From NCBI GenBank assembly GCA_049700195.1, contig JBNAVY010000007.1:10841-74840 (forward strand): a DNA stretch of 64,000 nt, read 5' to 3'. Below the pieces are notes generated by a model. That model ran no database searches. It had not been told where the DNA came from and worked only from the letters and a program-made list of their open reading frames with translations. Both the position numbers and the translations under genes were made by a program. How positions within the stretch are numbered: the stretch's first letter is position 1; each line of letters starts with the position of its first letter. This document shows, piece after piece, positions 17,516 through 25,176 of the stretch. The stretch is from JBNAVY01 sp049700195. GTDB taxonomy: Bacteria > Bacillota > Thermoanaerobacteria > Thermoanaerobacterales > Thermoanaerobacteraceae.

Positions 17516-18937
17516 TTATTTTTTAAAAAATGAACTTATAACTGTCTTTGCACTTGACATTGTAATTCCAAGTAAACTCCCAGTTCTTGTAAGAACCTCG
17601 TCTATAGCATCTACAGCTTTATCGATTTGGTCTTTAGTAACTATTAATGGCGGCTCTAACCTTATTACATTAGGATTATTCAAAGTATATGCAGTTATTA
17701 TGCGATGTTTATTCTGGAGTTCTCCTGCAATCAAAGACCCCATATATTCGTTTGAAAGCTTAGACACAGCACCTTTAGAAAGCCTGTCCAGTATTCCGCC
17801 CTCTGGCTGATTGAATTCAATGCCTATTAAAAGGCCTCTGCCACGTACATCTTTAATTAATTTATGTTTTTCTTTTAATACCCTAAGCTTATTTAAAAAA
17901 TATTCCCCATTTTCTTTAGCTTTATTTGGAAGATCATTTTCTAAAATTGACTGAATCGAAGCAATACCAGCTGCACAAGCATAAGTATTGCCACCAAAAG
18001 TGGATGTGTGTAAAAGAGCTTTTTCCATACTTCCATATCCCTTTTGCCATACTTTGTCTTTTGCAATATATGCGCCAATAGGTATTATGCCTCCGCCTAA
18101 AGATTTCGCTAAACACATTATATCAGGTACTACTTCTTCGTATTGACAAGCAAACATCTTACCCGTTCTGCCAAGACCTGTCTGGACTTCATCAAAAATA
18201 AGATATGTTTCATATTTATCACAAAGTTCTCTTACTTTTTTCAAATATCCCTCAGGTGGTATATTTACTCCGCCTTCACCTTGTATTGGTTCTAAAATAA
18301 ATCCAGCAACATCTTTTCCCTTTAACACTTCCTCTAAAGCTTTATCATTACCAAAAGGAACAGATATACTATCAGGAACTAAAGGTGCAAAATATTTTTG
18401 ATATTTTTCTCTACCTGTTACCGATAAAGCTCCCATAGATTTCCCATGAAAAGAATTTTCACAATACACTATCTTATGTTTACCTGAAGCAATTTTTGCT
18501 AGTTTTAAAGCACCTTCCACAGCTTCAGCACCACTATTACAAAAGAAACTTCTTTTTAAATCTCCCGGTGTTATCATTGCTAGGTTTTTTGCCAATACTC
18601 CTTGTAAATTTCCAACCGCAGCCTGTAATATATTTGGCAGACCTATTACTTTTTTTACTTCATTTATTACATAATCAGGATTATGCCCTAAATTCAGTGC
18701 TCCATATCCACCCAAAAAATCATAATATTCATTACCTTCGCTATCCCACACAGAAACGCCTTTTGCTTTTACAAAAAGTTTATCAAATTGAAGCATAGAA
18801 AGCATTGTAACAAAGTTTGAATTTACAAATTCTTTGTAATTTTCTCTTACTTGATTTTTATCCAAGCTTAAAGCATCTTCAACTGTTATGTACTCAGGAA
18901 TCTGTTCCTTTATAGATAATGTTTTTTCTGTATCCAC
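17516..18937 (-). CDS. Class III aminotransferase, putrescine aminotransferase-like
   Basis: A PLP-dependent omega-aminotransferase of 473 residues. Visible motifs are the phosphate-binding CNSGAEAVEGALKLA (133-147), FDEVQTG (248-254) and the Schiff-base lysine in LAKSLGGG (K278). The N-terminal extension of about 60 residues before the core and the overall similarity point to putrescine (YgjG/PatA-type) aminotransferase; ornithine or another diamine is possible. It starts at GTG after GGAGAG. It follows the small UPF0291 gene by 45 nt. Confidence 0.85.
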   Translation of the reverse strand: MDTEKTLSIKEQIPEYITVEDALSLDKNQVRENYKEFVNSNFVTMLSMLQFDKLFVKAKGVSVWDSEGNEYYDFLGGYGALNLGHNPDYVINEVKKVIGLPNILQAAVGNLQGVLAKNLAMITPGDLKRSFFCNSGAEAVEGALKLAKIASGKHKIVYCENSFHGKSMGALSVTGREKYQKYFAPLVPDSISVPFGNDKALEEVLKGKDVAGFILEPIQGEGGVNIPPEGYLKKVRELCDKYETYLIFDEVQTGLGRTGKMFACQYEEVVPDIMCLAKSLGGGIIPIGAYIAKDKVWQKGYGSMEKALLHTSTFGGNTYACAAGIASIQSILENDLPNKAKENGEYFLNKLRVLKEKHKLIKDVRGRGLLIGIEFNQPEGGILDRLSKGAVSKLSNEYMGSLIAGELQNKHRIITAYTLNNPNVIRLEPPLIVTKDQIDKAVDAIDEVLTRTGSLLGITMSSAKTVISSFFKK

Positions 18938-18982
18938 ATTAATCTCTCCTCATTATATGTATTGATTTTTATTTAATTTATT

Positions 18983-19195
18983 TTAATTGTGATTTTCACA
19001 ATTACAGCTATGTCTATGGTGATAAATATCATGATTTTTAGCATTATCTAACTGTTCTTTAACTTCTTTCTTTATTTCATCTATATATTCTCTCCTAAGC
19101 TTTTCTTGTTCCTCTTTTTCCATAGGGTTAAGACCAGTTGTTTTAGACTTATAATATAATTCATTTATCCTCATAACAAGTTCTTTTTTAACCAT
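18983..19195 (-). CDS. UPF0291/DUF896 family small protein (YnzC-like)
   Basis: The 70 residues contain the family core: INELYYKSKTTGLNPMEKEEQ followed by LRREYIDEIKKEVKEQL, which forms a two-helix hairpin. The C-terminus is unusual in being His/Cys-rich (YHHRHSCNCENHN), which may bind metal. The function of the family is not known; in Bacillus a member is in the SOS yneA operon. Confidence 0.88.
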   Translation of the reverse strand: MVKKELVMRINELYYKSKTTGLNPMEKEEQEKLRREYIDEIKKEVKEQLDNAKNHDIYHHRHSCNCENHN

Positions 19196-19380
19196 TTTCT
19201 CACCTCAATTTTAACTTTAACAATTATATTATATTCCTTTTTTTTAAAAAAACAAAGGACTTCAAATTATTTAAGATACCTATAAACTAATACAGTAGAA
19301 ATATTATAATCTTTTGTGTTATTATATATATATAATTTTTTAAAGGACACAAAAATTTAAACTTTTAAGGAGGTTTTGTA

Positions 19381-20019
19381 ATGCCAATAATATGGATAGT
19401 GGCTTTTGCTATACTTATACCCTTTTTAATATTTGTTTTCTTCTTTCAAGCTGCAACATTTTCTTTTGCTAAACTAGGTGTATCACCTGATATTGCAGTA
19501 CTTTTATTCACTTTGTCTATAATTGGGAGTATTATAAACATACCAATATCAAAACATAAAATCTTAATAAATAATAATCAAAAACCTCTTACACCTTTTT
19601 TATTTTATTATCCGCCTAGAGTAGAAGAACAAATAATTGCTATAAATGTTGGTGGTGCAGTAATTCCAATACTATTTAGCCTTTATTTACTACAAAGAGC
19701 TCCTATTATGCCTGTAATTATTTCAACACTAATAGTTACAGCAGTTGCAAAATCTTTAGCAAAACCTGTGCCAGGAGTAGGAATCTCTCTTCCTGCTTTT
19801 ATCCCTCCACTTGTTGCTGCAGCGGCTGCTTTATTATTTGCTCATGGAAACGCAGCACCTGTTGCATATATTTCAGGCGTTTTAGGAACACTTATTGGTG
19901 CAGATTTACTTAATATACCACATCTAAAAGAATTGAATTCTCATGCTGTAAGTATTGGCGGTGCAGGAGTCTTTGATGGAATTTTTTTAGTAGGAATTGT
20001 TGCTGCTCTTATTGCCTAA
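19381..20019 (+). CDS. DUF1614 membrane protein
   Basis: A 212-residue integral membrane protein with about six helices and the family's glycine-rich repeats (VGGAVIPILFSLYLL, GVLGTLIGADLLNIPH, GGAGVFDGIFLVGIVAALIA). The AGGAGG site 8 nt before the ATG confirms the start. It is a single-gene unit ending in a strong terminator. The function of DUF1614 is unknown; a transporter-like role is only a guess. Confidence 0.9.
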   Translation: MPIIWIVAFAILIPFLIFVFFFQAATFSFAKLGVSPDIAVLLFTLSIIGSIINIPISKHKILINNNQKPLTPFLFYYPPRVEEQIIAINVGGAVIPILFSLYLLQRAPIMPVIISTLIVTAVAKSLAKPVPGVGISLPAFIPPLVAAAAALLFAHGNAAPVAYISGVLGTLIGADLLNIPHLKELNSHAVSIGGAGVFDGIFLVGIVAALIA

Positions 20020-20063
20020 AATTTAAGATCCTGTAGAAATATCTACAGGATCTTAAATTTTAG
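20016..20063 (+). terminator. Very long terminator stem after the DUF1614 gene
   Basis: Perfect 22-nt arms (20016-20037 and 20042-20063) around the loop AATA. The stop codon of the gene lies in the first arm. The next 200 nt, up to the gene ending at 20269, contain only AT-rich sequence in which I see no feature. Confidence 0.85.
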
Positions 20064-20268
20064 ATAAATTATTAAAAACATTATATCTGGTGTATAAATA
20101 CTTATAACAAAAAATTACAAAAATAAAAATTAAACCTTATTAAATATACACTAAAAAGTCTAAACTACTATATTTAAAAATTCCTATTATATGATTATAT
20201 ATTATTTTTTTTTGATCTTTAAACCATTATTTCTAAAAGCTGAAATTTGTATTTTGATAAAAGCATTT

Positions 20269-20949
20269 TTAAGATAAAGCAATTTTATCTCCCTTTTCTG
20301 TTTTTAAGCTTTCAGCCCAAACATTATAATTTTTTACAATTACTATAGGAGTTTGCTGTTCATCATTTCCAGAAGGATTATCTATAAAAAACCTCTCCAC
20401 ATACTTTTTATTTACACCTTCGGAAGCACCAATGCAATCTGCCTTATGTAAGTCATTTGCGTCAATTATCACAGCATCAATACCCATTCTTTCCTTTATA
20501 CTATTACAGACTTTGTCAGGGTTTGCTGGCCCCAATACTATATGTTTATGATATGGAGGCATTGTACCTGCAACATCATCTATTAATGCAACTTTTCTTC
20601 CTGCTATTATAAAAAACAAGCCCTTTTTACCAAATATTTTCCCTATTCCTCCTATAAAAGATGCAAATAAAATTCTCAGTATTCCAACTTCATTTATAGC
20701 ACATTGCATACCATAAGGAGAAGTAAGACTTCCATTTTTACTGGCAAACTTGCATAAAATTTTTGCCCAAAAACCAATTTTAATATTTTCAGGAAGATAT
20801 GCACGGCCTTGGGTTATAGCTACTACACTTTCTGCTATAGATATTAAATCTCCTTTATCTGCTATATCCTTAGTATATTTATATACAACATCTAATATAT
20901 CATCTTTCTCTGTAATAATATGAGTTTTAATTGGTATCCTTTCATACAT
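20269..20949 (-). CDS. CofE-like (F420:gamma-glutamyl ligase fold) protein
   Basis: The sequence resembles the coenzyme F420-0:L-glutamate ligase domain: RIPIKTHIIT at the start, the AESVVAITQGRA segment that binds nucleotide and metal, ALIDDVAGTMPPYHKHIVLGPANPDKV and VIIDANDLHKADCIGAS. It is stand-alone (226 residues) with no F420 biosynthesis gene nearby; Firmicutes of this type are not known to make F420, so its substrate is unknown. An upstream TTG extends the frame, but GGAGG lies 8 nt before the ATG at 20949, so I use that start. Confidence 0.8.
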   Translation of the reverse strand: MYERIPIKTHIITEKDDILDVVYKYTKDIADKGDLISIAESVVAITQGRAYLPENIKIGFWAKILCKFASKNGSLTSPYGMQCAINEVGILRILFASFIGGIGKIFGKKGLFFIIAGRKVALIDDVAGTMPPYHKHIVLGPANPDKVCNSIKERMGIDAVIIDANDLHKADCIGASEGVNKKYVERFFIDNPSGNDEQQTPIVIVKNYNVWAESLKTEKGDKIALS

Positions 20950-21112
20950 ATAATAAACCTCCATATAAAAATGCAATAATATTTGTATCTTTTATTTTTT
21001 TCTTTTTGTGGTAAAATATATTTGTGGTTTATCATAATTATATCACAATTTCATCATACTTTGCTCAAAAAATATATATTTTAATATTTATTTAATAAAT
21101 GGAGAGATTTAA

Positions 21113-21970
21113 ATGATAAATAAGCTAACAAATTTAGTAATAGAAACAGCTTTAAAAAAAGAATCCATAGATATACAAAAAAGTAAAATAGAATTTGAAT
21201 TTTCTTTAGATGTGCCAGTTTATGAAATAAACAAAAATGATAAATCTATAAAAATCATATTTAAAGAAATCCCGTTAAATATGCCAGAGGGTAAGTATAA
21301 AGTTTTAGATGGTATTATTTCTTATATTGAAATAAAATCAGAAAATAAAGATATTATATCTGATATATCCTTAGACTTTAATACTGATTTTGATGTTAAA
21401 ATTATAAAAAATATTCCATCCAAACTTGTTTTTCTTATTGACAGAAACCCATTAACAGATTTGTTTAAAGATAAAAAAATAATAATAAACCCAGGTTTTA
21501 GTAATAAAACTAAAAGCCCAACAGGGCTTTTGCAACAAGTGCCAATGCTTTATATTTCAAAAAAATTAAATTATTTTATAACAGGTTGCCATGGGAAATC
21601 TTGTCTTACATGGGAGCAGCCTATGCAAAAAACAGATACTAGTTCTATAAATGCTGATATATACATAGATATTTTTACAGAAACCTCCAATAACAAAAGT
21701 GGTTTTAAAGTATATTATTCTAATAAAAACAAAAATTCCTATATACTTGCAAACCAAATAAACCAAGAAATCGAAAAAAAAATACCTCTTGATAACCTAG
21801 GAATATATGAAAAATCATCCGATATAAAGCCAGAAATTATATATGTTGGAATTATACCTGGAATGGAAAATCAGCGCCTTGATGATGCCCATTTGAGGGA
21901 TTTAGATTACAGAAATAAAATTTCTCAGGGAATTTTTAATGGACTTGTAAAATTCTTTACTATACACTAA
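21113..21970 (+). CDS. Amidase_3-like protein lacking its zinc ligands
   Basis: The C-terminal half (about 120-285) follows the fold order of N-acetylmuramoyl-L-alanine amidases: KIIINPGFSN matches the IDPGHGG strand, ADIYIDIFTE matches the SIHANS strand, FKVYYSN matches GAEVYYS, and IIYVGIIPGM plus LRDLDYRNKISQGIFNGLVKFF matches the terminal catalytic strand and helix. The zinc ligands are replaced (F129 and F188 for His) and the catalytic Glu is Y244. Residues 1-115 form a beta-rich domain that could be AMIN-like. It is probably a catalytically dead cell-wall-binding relative; no signal peptide is evident. The assignment rests on fold-pattern recognition only. Confidence 0.6.
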   Translation: MINKLTNLVIETALKKESIDIQKSKIEFEFSLDVPVYEINKNDKSIKIIFKEIPLNMPEGKYKVLDGIISYIEIKSENKDIISDISLDFNTDFDVKIIKNIPSKLVFLIDRNPLTDLFKDKKIIINPGFSNKTKSPTGLLQQVPMLYISKKLNYFITGCHGKSCLTWEQPMQKTDTSSINADIYIDIFTETSNNKSGFKVYYSNKNKNSYILANQINQEIEKKIPLDNLGIYEKSSDIKPEIIYVGIIPGMENQRLDDAHLRDLDYRNKISQGIFNGLVKFFTIH

Positions 21971-21998
21971 CAGGATTACAAAATAATTGTAATCCTGT
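21970..21998. terminator. Shared terminator between the amidase-like gene and sfsA
   Basis: Arms ACAGGATTACAA (21970-21981) and TTGTAATCCTGT (21987-21998) with a 5-nt loop lie across the end of both convergent genes; a T run follows on the plus strand. Confidence 0.75.
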
Positions 21999-22665
21999 CT
22001 TTTATATTAATATAATTTTCACCCACATCACAAGTATATGCATATGCTTCAATACCACTTTTAAGTGCATCTCTAAAAATAATTCCAAACTCTTTATCTT
22101 GTTCATCATTTGGGGTAAAAAAGTTTATATTATCCATCTGGATTAAAAAAATTACAGCTGCCCTATACCCTTTTTCTTTTGCTTTTATTAAATCCTTTAA
22201 ATGTTTTCTGCCTCTTTCAGTAGGAGCATCAGGAAATTTTGCGATATTATCAATTTCTAAAGTTACACCTTTTACTTCTATATAACATATATTATCATTT
22301 TTTGTAAGTTTTATATCAAAGCGACTATTCCCAAAGGTTTTTTCTCTTTCAATAAACTCATATCCTATAAATTCTTTTATATAGTTTTTTTGAAGCGCTT
22401 CTAATACTACTTTGTTAGGAACTTGTGAATCAATAGATATTAATCTATCACCTTTGTATACAGCTTCTAACTCGTAAGGAGTTTTTCTGCCCGATCTTTC
22501 TCTTACCTCTATTAGAGTTTTTGCTCCCGGAATAAGTATTTCATTACACCTGCCTGTATTAGGAACATGAACTAAAGTCTGTTCACCTTTTAAATTGACA
22601 AATGCTTCAAATCTATTTATTCTTTTTATAAATTTCCCCTTTAAAATAGGATTTTTAATAATCAT
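21976..22665 (-). CDS. sfsA: SfsA family protein (sugar fermentation stimulation protein)
   Basis: The 229-residue protein shows the OB-like N-terminal part (KGKFIKRINRFEAFVNL... HVPNTGRCNEILIPG) and a nuclease-like C-terminal domain (RFDIKLTKNDNICYIEVKGVTLE, with the D and ExK arrangement of restriction-endonuclease-like folds). The family binds DNA and its exact role remains unclear. It is the last gene of the folate operon, 11 nt after the PTPS gene. Confidence 0.93.
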   Translation of the reverse strand: MIIKNPILKGKFIKRINRFEAFVNLKGEQTLVHVPNTGRCNEILIPGAKTLIEVRERSGRKTPYELEAVYKGDRLISIDSQVPNKVVLEALQKNYIKEFIGYEFIEREKTFGNSRFDIKLTKNDNICYIEVKGVTLEIDNIAKFPDAPTERGRKHLKDLIKAKEKGYRAAVIFLIQMDNINFFTPNDEQDKEFGIIFRDALKSGIEAYAYTCDVGENYINIKDRITIIL

Positions 22666-22676
22666 AAGTTAATGCC

Positions 22677-23045
22677 TCAATTAAAATCTTCTTCTGTAAC
22701 TTCAGCAAAACTTGTAGGAGTCTCCCAAAGTTTTAATTTATAAAGACTATAGTTTTCACCATTTAATATATCCTTTAATTCATTCCACATCCAAAAAAGT
22801 ATATTTTCACAAGTTGTATTAAATCCTAAAACTTCATTTAAATATTTATGATCCAGTTTTTTTATAATTTTTTCATTTACGATTTCTTTTAATGTTACAA
22901 AGTCAATAATCATACCCTCCTGATCAGCTTTACCTTTAACTGTTACTTCAAGCTTATATGTATGACCATGCAACTCTTCGCATTTACCTTTATAATTAAC
23001 AAGATTATGAGCACTATCAAAAGTAAATAATTTTGTAACTTTCAT
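22677..23045 (-). CDS. queD: 6-pyruvoyltetrahydropterin synthase family, probable PTPS-I/III (replaces FolB)
   Basis: The 122 residues contain zinc ligands H13, H26 and H28 and the motif CEELHGH (22-28). Cys at -4 to the HGH (C22) is typical of QueD, which makes 6-carboxytetrahydropterin for queuosine. Glu at -3 (E23) is the signature of PTPS-III enzymes that convert dihydroneopterin triphosphate to 6-hydroxymethyldihydropterin. Having both suggests the dual-function subfamily. The gene overlaps folK by 4 nt inside folE-folP-folK, and no folB is present, so a role in folate synthesis is likely. Confidence 0.88.
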   Translation of the reverse strand: MKVTKLFTFDSAHNLVNYKGKCEELHGHTYKLEVTVKGKADQEGMIIDFVTLKEIVNEKIIKKLDHKYLNEVLGFNTTCENILFWMWNELKDILNGENYSLYKLKLWETPTSFAEVTEEDFN

Positions 23046-23548
23046 TTTTGCACCTCTTTATACCAATTATTTTTATACATAACCACATCATTTTTGTCAG
23101 TCAATTTCTCTATTAAATCTTTTATATATATATCATTCTTTTTTATATAAGGATTTAAATTACTTAATGGTATAAGAACAAATGCCCTTTCCCACATTCT
23201 GGGATGAGGTATGGTAAGATATATGTTATTTATATTAATTTCATTATAAAGCAGTATATCTATATCAATAGTACGTGGCCCCCATCTTATAATCCTTTCT
23301 CTTTTCATCTCTTTTTCTATTTCATGTATAATTTCAAGGAGTTTATATGGATCAAGATCTGTTTCTATCTGTATTGCTATATTTAAAAACATATCCTGAT
23401 CTTTATATCCAACTGGTTTTGTTTCATACATTGGTGAAACTTTTTTTAATTTTATTCCTTGTCTTTTCCCCAAAGATAAAACTGCATTTTTTATATTTTC
23501 TTCTTTATCACCTAAATTAGATCCCAGTGAAAGATAAACATTATTCAT
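23042..23548 (-). CDS. folK: 2-amino-4-hydroxy-6-hydroxymethyldihydropteridine pyrophosphokinase
   Basis: HPPK transfers pyrophosphate from ATP to 6-hydroxymethyldihydropterin. The 168 residues show the start YLSLGSNLGDKEENI and the signature GPRTIDIDIL (90-99) with the magnesium-binding aspartates. It overlaps folP upstream and the PTPS gene downstream by 4 nt each, so translation of the three is coupled. Confidence 0.97.
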   Translation of the reverse strand: MNNVYLSLGSNLGDKEENIKNAVLSLGKRQGIKLKKVSPMYETKPVGYKDQDMFLNIAIQIETDLDPYKLLEIIHEIEKEMKRERIIRWGPRTIDIDILLYNEININNIYLTIPHPRMWERAFVLIPLSNLNPYIKKNDIYIKDLIEKLTDKNDVVMYKNNWYKEVQK

Positions 23549-24423
23549 CTTCTCACCATCGCATCTGTCATTTTAGCTACTCTAAACATTTGCATAACAT
23601 CATGGACTCGGACAATATCTACTCCCTTTGTAATTCCAACTGCTACTGTTGCTGCTGTACCTTCTACTCTGTCATTTACTTCAAGACCTAACACTTTACC
23701 AATCATTGATTTGCGTGATGTGCCAAGAAGTATAGGTAAATTTAAGACTTTCAATTCGTCTAATTTGTTCATAATTTCAAGGTTGTGTTCCAAGGTTTTA
23801 CCAAATCCAATACCTGGATCAATAATCATCTGATCTGTGCCTAGCCCTGCTTTTTTACCTATTTCAATGCTCTTTTGTAAAAACTTAATTATATCATTTA
23901 AAACATCATTATATTCTGCTATAGTACTGTTATGCATCATAATAACACCTGCACCATGTTCAGCGGCTATTTGTGCAATATCCGGTTCTTTTTGTAAACC
24001 CCATATATCATTTACTATGTGTGCACCAGCTTGCAAAGCTCTTTGTGCTACATTAGGTTTCATTGTATCTACAGATATTACTACATCTGTACTTGTGGCC
24101 AACTTTTCAATTACAGGTACAACTCTTCGTATTTCTTCTTCTTCACTAACAATAGAATCTAAAACTCCTGACAGCCTTGATTCTTTTTTATTAGTATATA
24201 CCATCATAGGATTACCAACAACATGGCCGGGTCGTGTTGATTCTCCTCCTACATCTATTATATCCGCACCTTCTTCTATCATTTTTAAAGCTCTATCAAT
24301 AGCTTTTTGGGTATCATTATATTTGCCTCCATCAGAAAAGGAATCAGGTGTAACATTTAAGATCCCCATAATATATGTTTTTTCCCCAAAGTTCAATATC
24401 TTGTTTTTGCATCTAAAAATCAT
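23545..24423 (-). CDS. folP: Dihydropteroate synthase with a loop insertion
   Basis: DHPS joins hydroxymethyldihydropterin pyrophosphate and p-aminobenzoate and is the sulfonamide target. The TIM barrel motifs are clear: MGILNVTPDSFSDGG (19-33), DVGGESTRPG (57-66), DTMKP, INDIWG, DPGIGFGKT and GTSRKSM. After GGESTRPG there are about 22-25 extra residues (67-91) before the usual SEEEEIRRVVPVI, which lengthens the flexible pABA-side loop. Total 292 residues. The first gene upstream, folE, is 9 nt away. Confidence 0.96.
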   Translation of the reverse strand: MIFRCKNKILNFGEKTYIMGILNVTPDSFSDGGKYNDTQKAIDRALKMIEEGADIIDVGGESTRPGHVVGNPMMVYTNKKESRLSGVLDSIVSEEEEIRRVVPVIEKLATSTDVVISVDTMKPNVAQRALQAGAHIVNDIWGLQKEPDIAQIAAEHGAGVIMMHNSTIAEYNDVLNDIIKFLQKSIEIGKKAGLGTDQMIIDPGIGFGKTLEHNLEIMNKLDELKVLNLPILLGTSRKSMIGKVLGLEVNDRVEGTAATVAVGITKGVDIVRVHDVMQMFRVAKMTDAMVRR

Positions 24424-24432
24424 TAAAAATCC

Positions 24433-24999
24433 CTACCTTTTTGAATTAATCAATGCCATTATTTCGGCTCTTGTCTTTTCGTCCGTCTTAAAGGTTCCAC
24501 GAACCGCTGATGTAACAGTCTTTGCCCCTGGTTTTTTTATACCTCTCATTGTCATACATAAATGTTCTGCTTCAACAACAACAGCGACCCCTAAAGGATT
24601 TACCGCATTCATTATAGTATCTGCTATCTCACTTGTTAATCTTTCCTGAAGCTGAGGCTTTTTAGCCAAAATATCAACTATACGAGCTAATTTTGATAAA
24701 CCTAATATATTCCCTTTTCTAGGCAAATATGCTACATGAGCAACCCCAATAAAAGGTAAAAGGTGATGCTCGCACATTGAATATAAAGGTATATCTTTTA
24801 CAAGTACTATTTCTTGATGTTCATCCTCCTTGAATATTTTTATAACATCATTTACATCAGTATTAAGACCTGCAAAAATCTCCTCATACATCCTTGCAAC
24901 CCTGTCAGGCGTCTCAAGGAGCCCCTCCCTATCCGGGTTTTCACCAATAGCTTCAAGTATATCTCTTACTGCTTTTCTTATCTTTTCTTTATCTATCAT
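24433..24999 (-). CDS. folE: GTP cyclohydrolase I
   Basis: FolE makes 7,8-dihydroneopterin triphosphate from GTP, the first step of folate synthesis. The 188 residues carry the zinc motif CEHH (C76, H78, H79) with a second Cys in HLCMTMRG, and the PERLTSEI-like QERLTSEIADTI segment. It is the first gene of the five-gene folate operon. The 175-nt upstream region (25000-25174) shows no tetrahydrofolate riboswitch that I can recognise. Confidence 0.97.
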   Translation of the reverse strand: MIDKEKIRKAVRDILEAIGENPDREGLLETPDRVARMYEEIFAGLNTDVNDVIKIFKEDEHQEIVLVKDIPLYSMCEHHLLPFIGVAHVAYLPRKGNILGLSKLARIVDILAKKPQLQERLTSEIADTIMNAVNPLGVAVVVEAEHLCMTMRGIKKPGAKTVTSAVRGTFKTDEKTRAEIMALINSKR

Positions 25000-25152
25000 A
25001 ATTAATACCCCTTTATTTTTATATTATAGTCAAATTATATATTAAAAACTAATATTAATCAAAAGCATATTTCTCTAAAAAACAAGTTATATAAATAAAA
25101 TTTTGATTTTATATTTGTTAGAAAAAAACAAATTCATATAAAATATCAAAAT

Positions 25153-25176
25153 AAAAAAAGGCTTACACCTTTTTTT
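25153..25176 (-). terminator. Terminator of greA-lysS
   Basis: AAAAAAAGG and CCTTTTTTT arms around the loop CTTACA lie immediately downstream of the lysS stop codon. Confidence 0.75.

Noticed and set aside
23837..24649. 270-codon plus-strand frame opposite folP and folE
   Set aside because: The minus strand encodes full-length, motif-complete FolP and FolE; the antisense frame has no recognisable motif or start site.
25000..25174. Tetrahydrofolate riboswitch before folE
   Set aside because: The region is almost pure A/T and shows none of the GC-rich paired core expected of that RNA.
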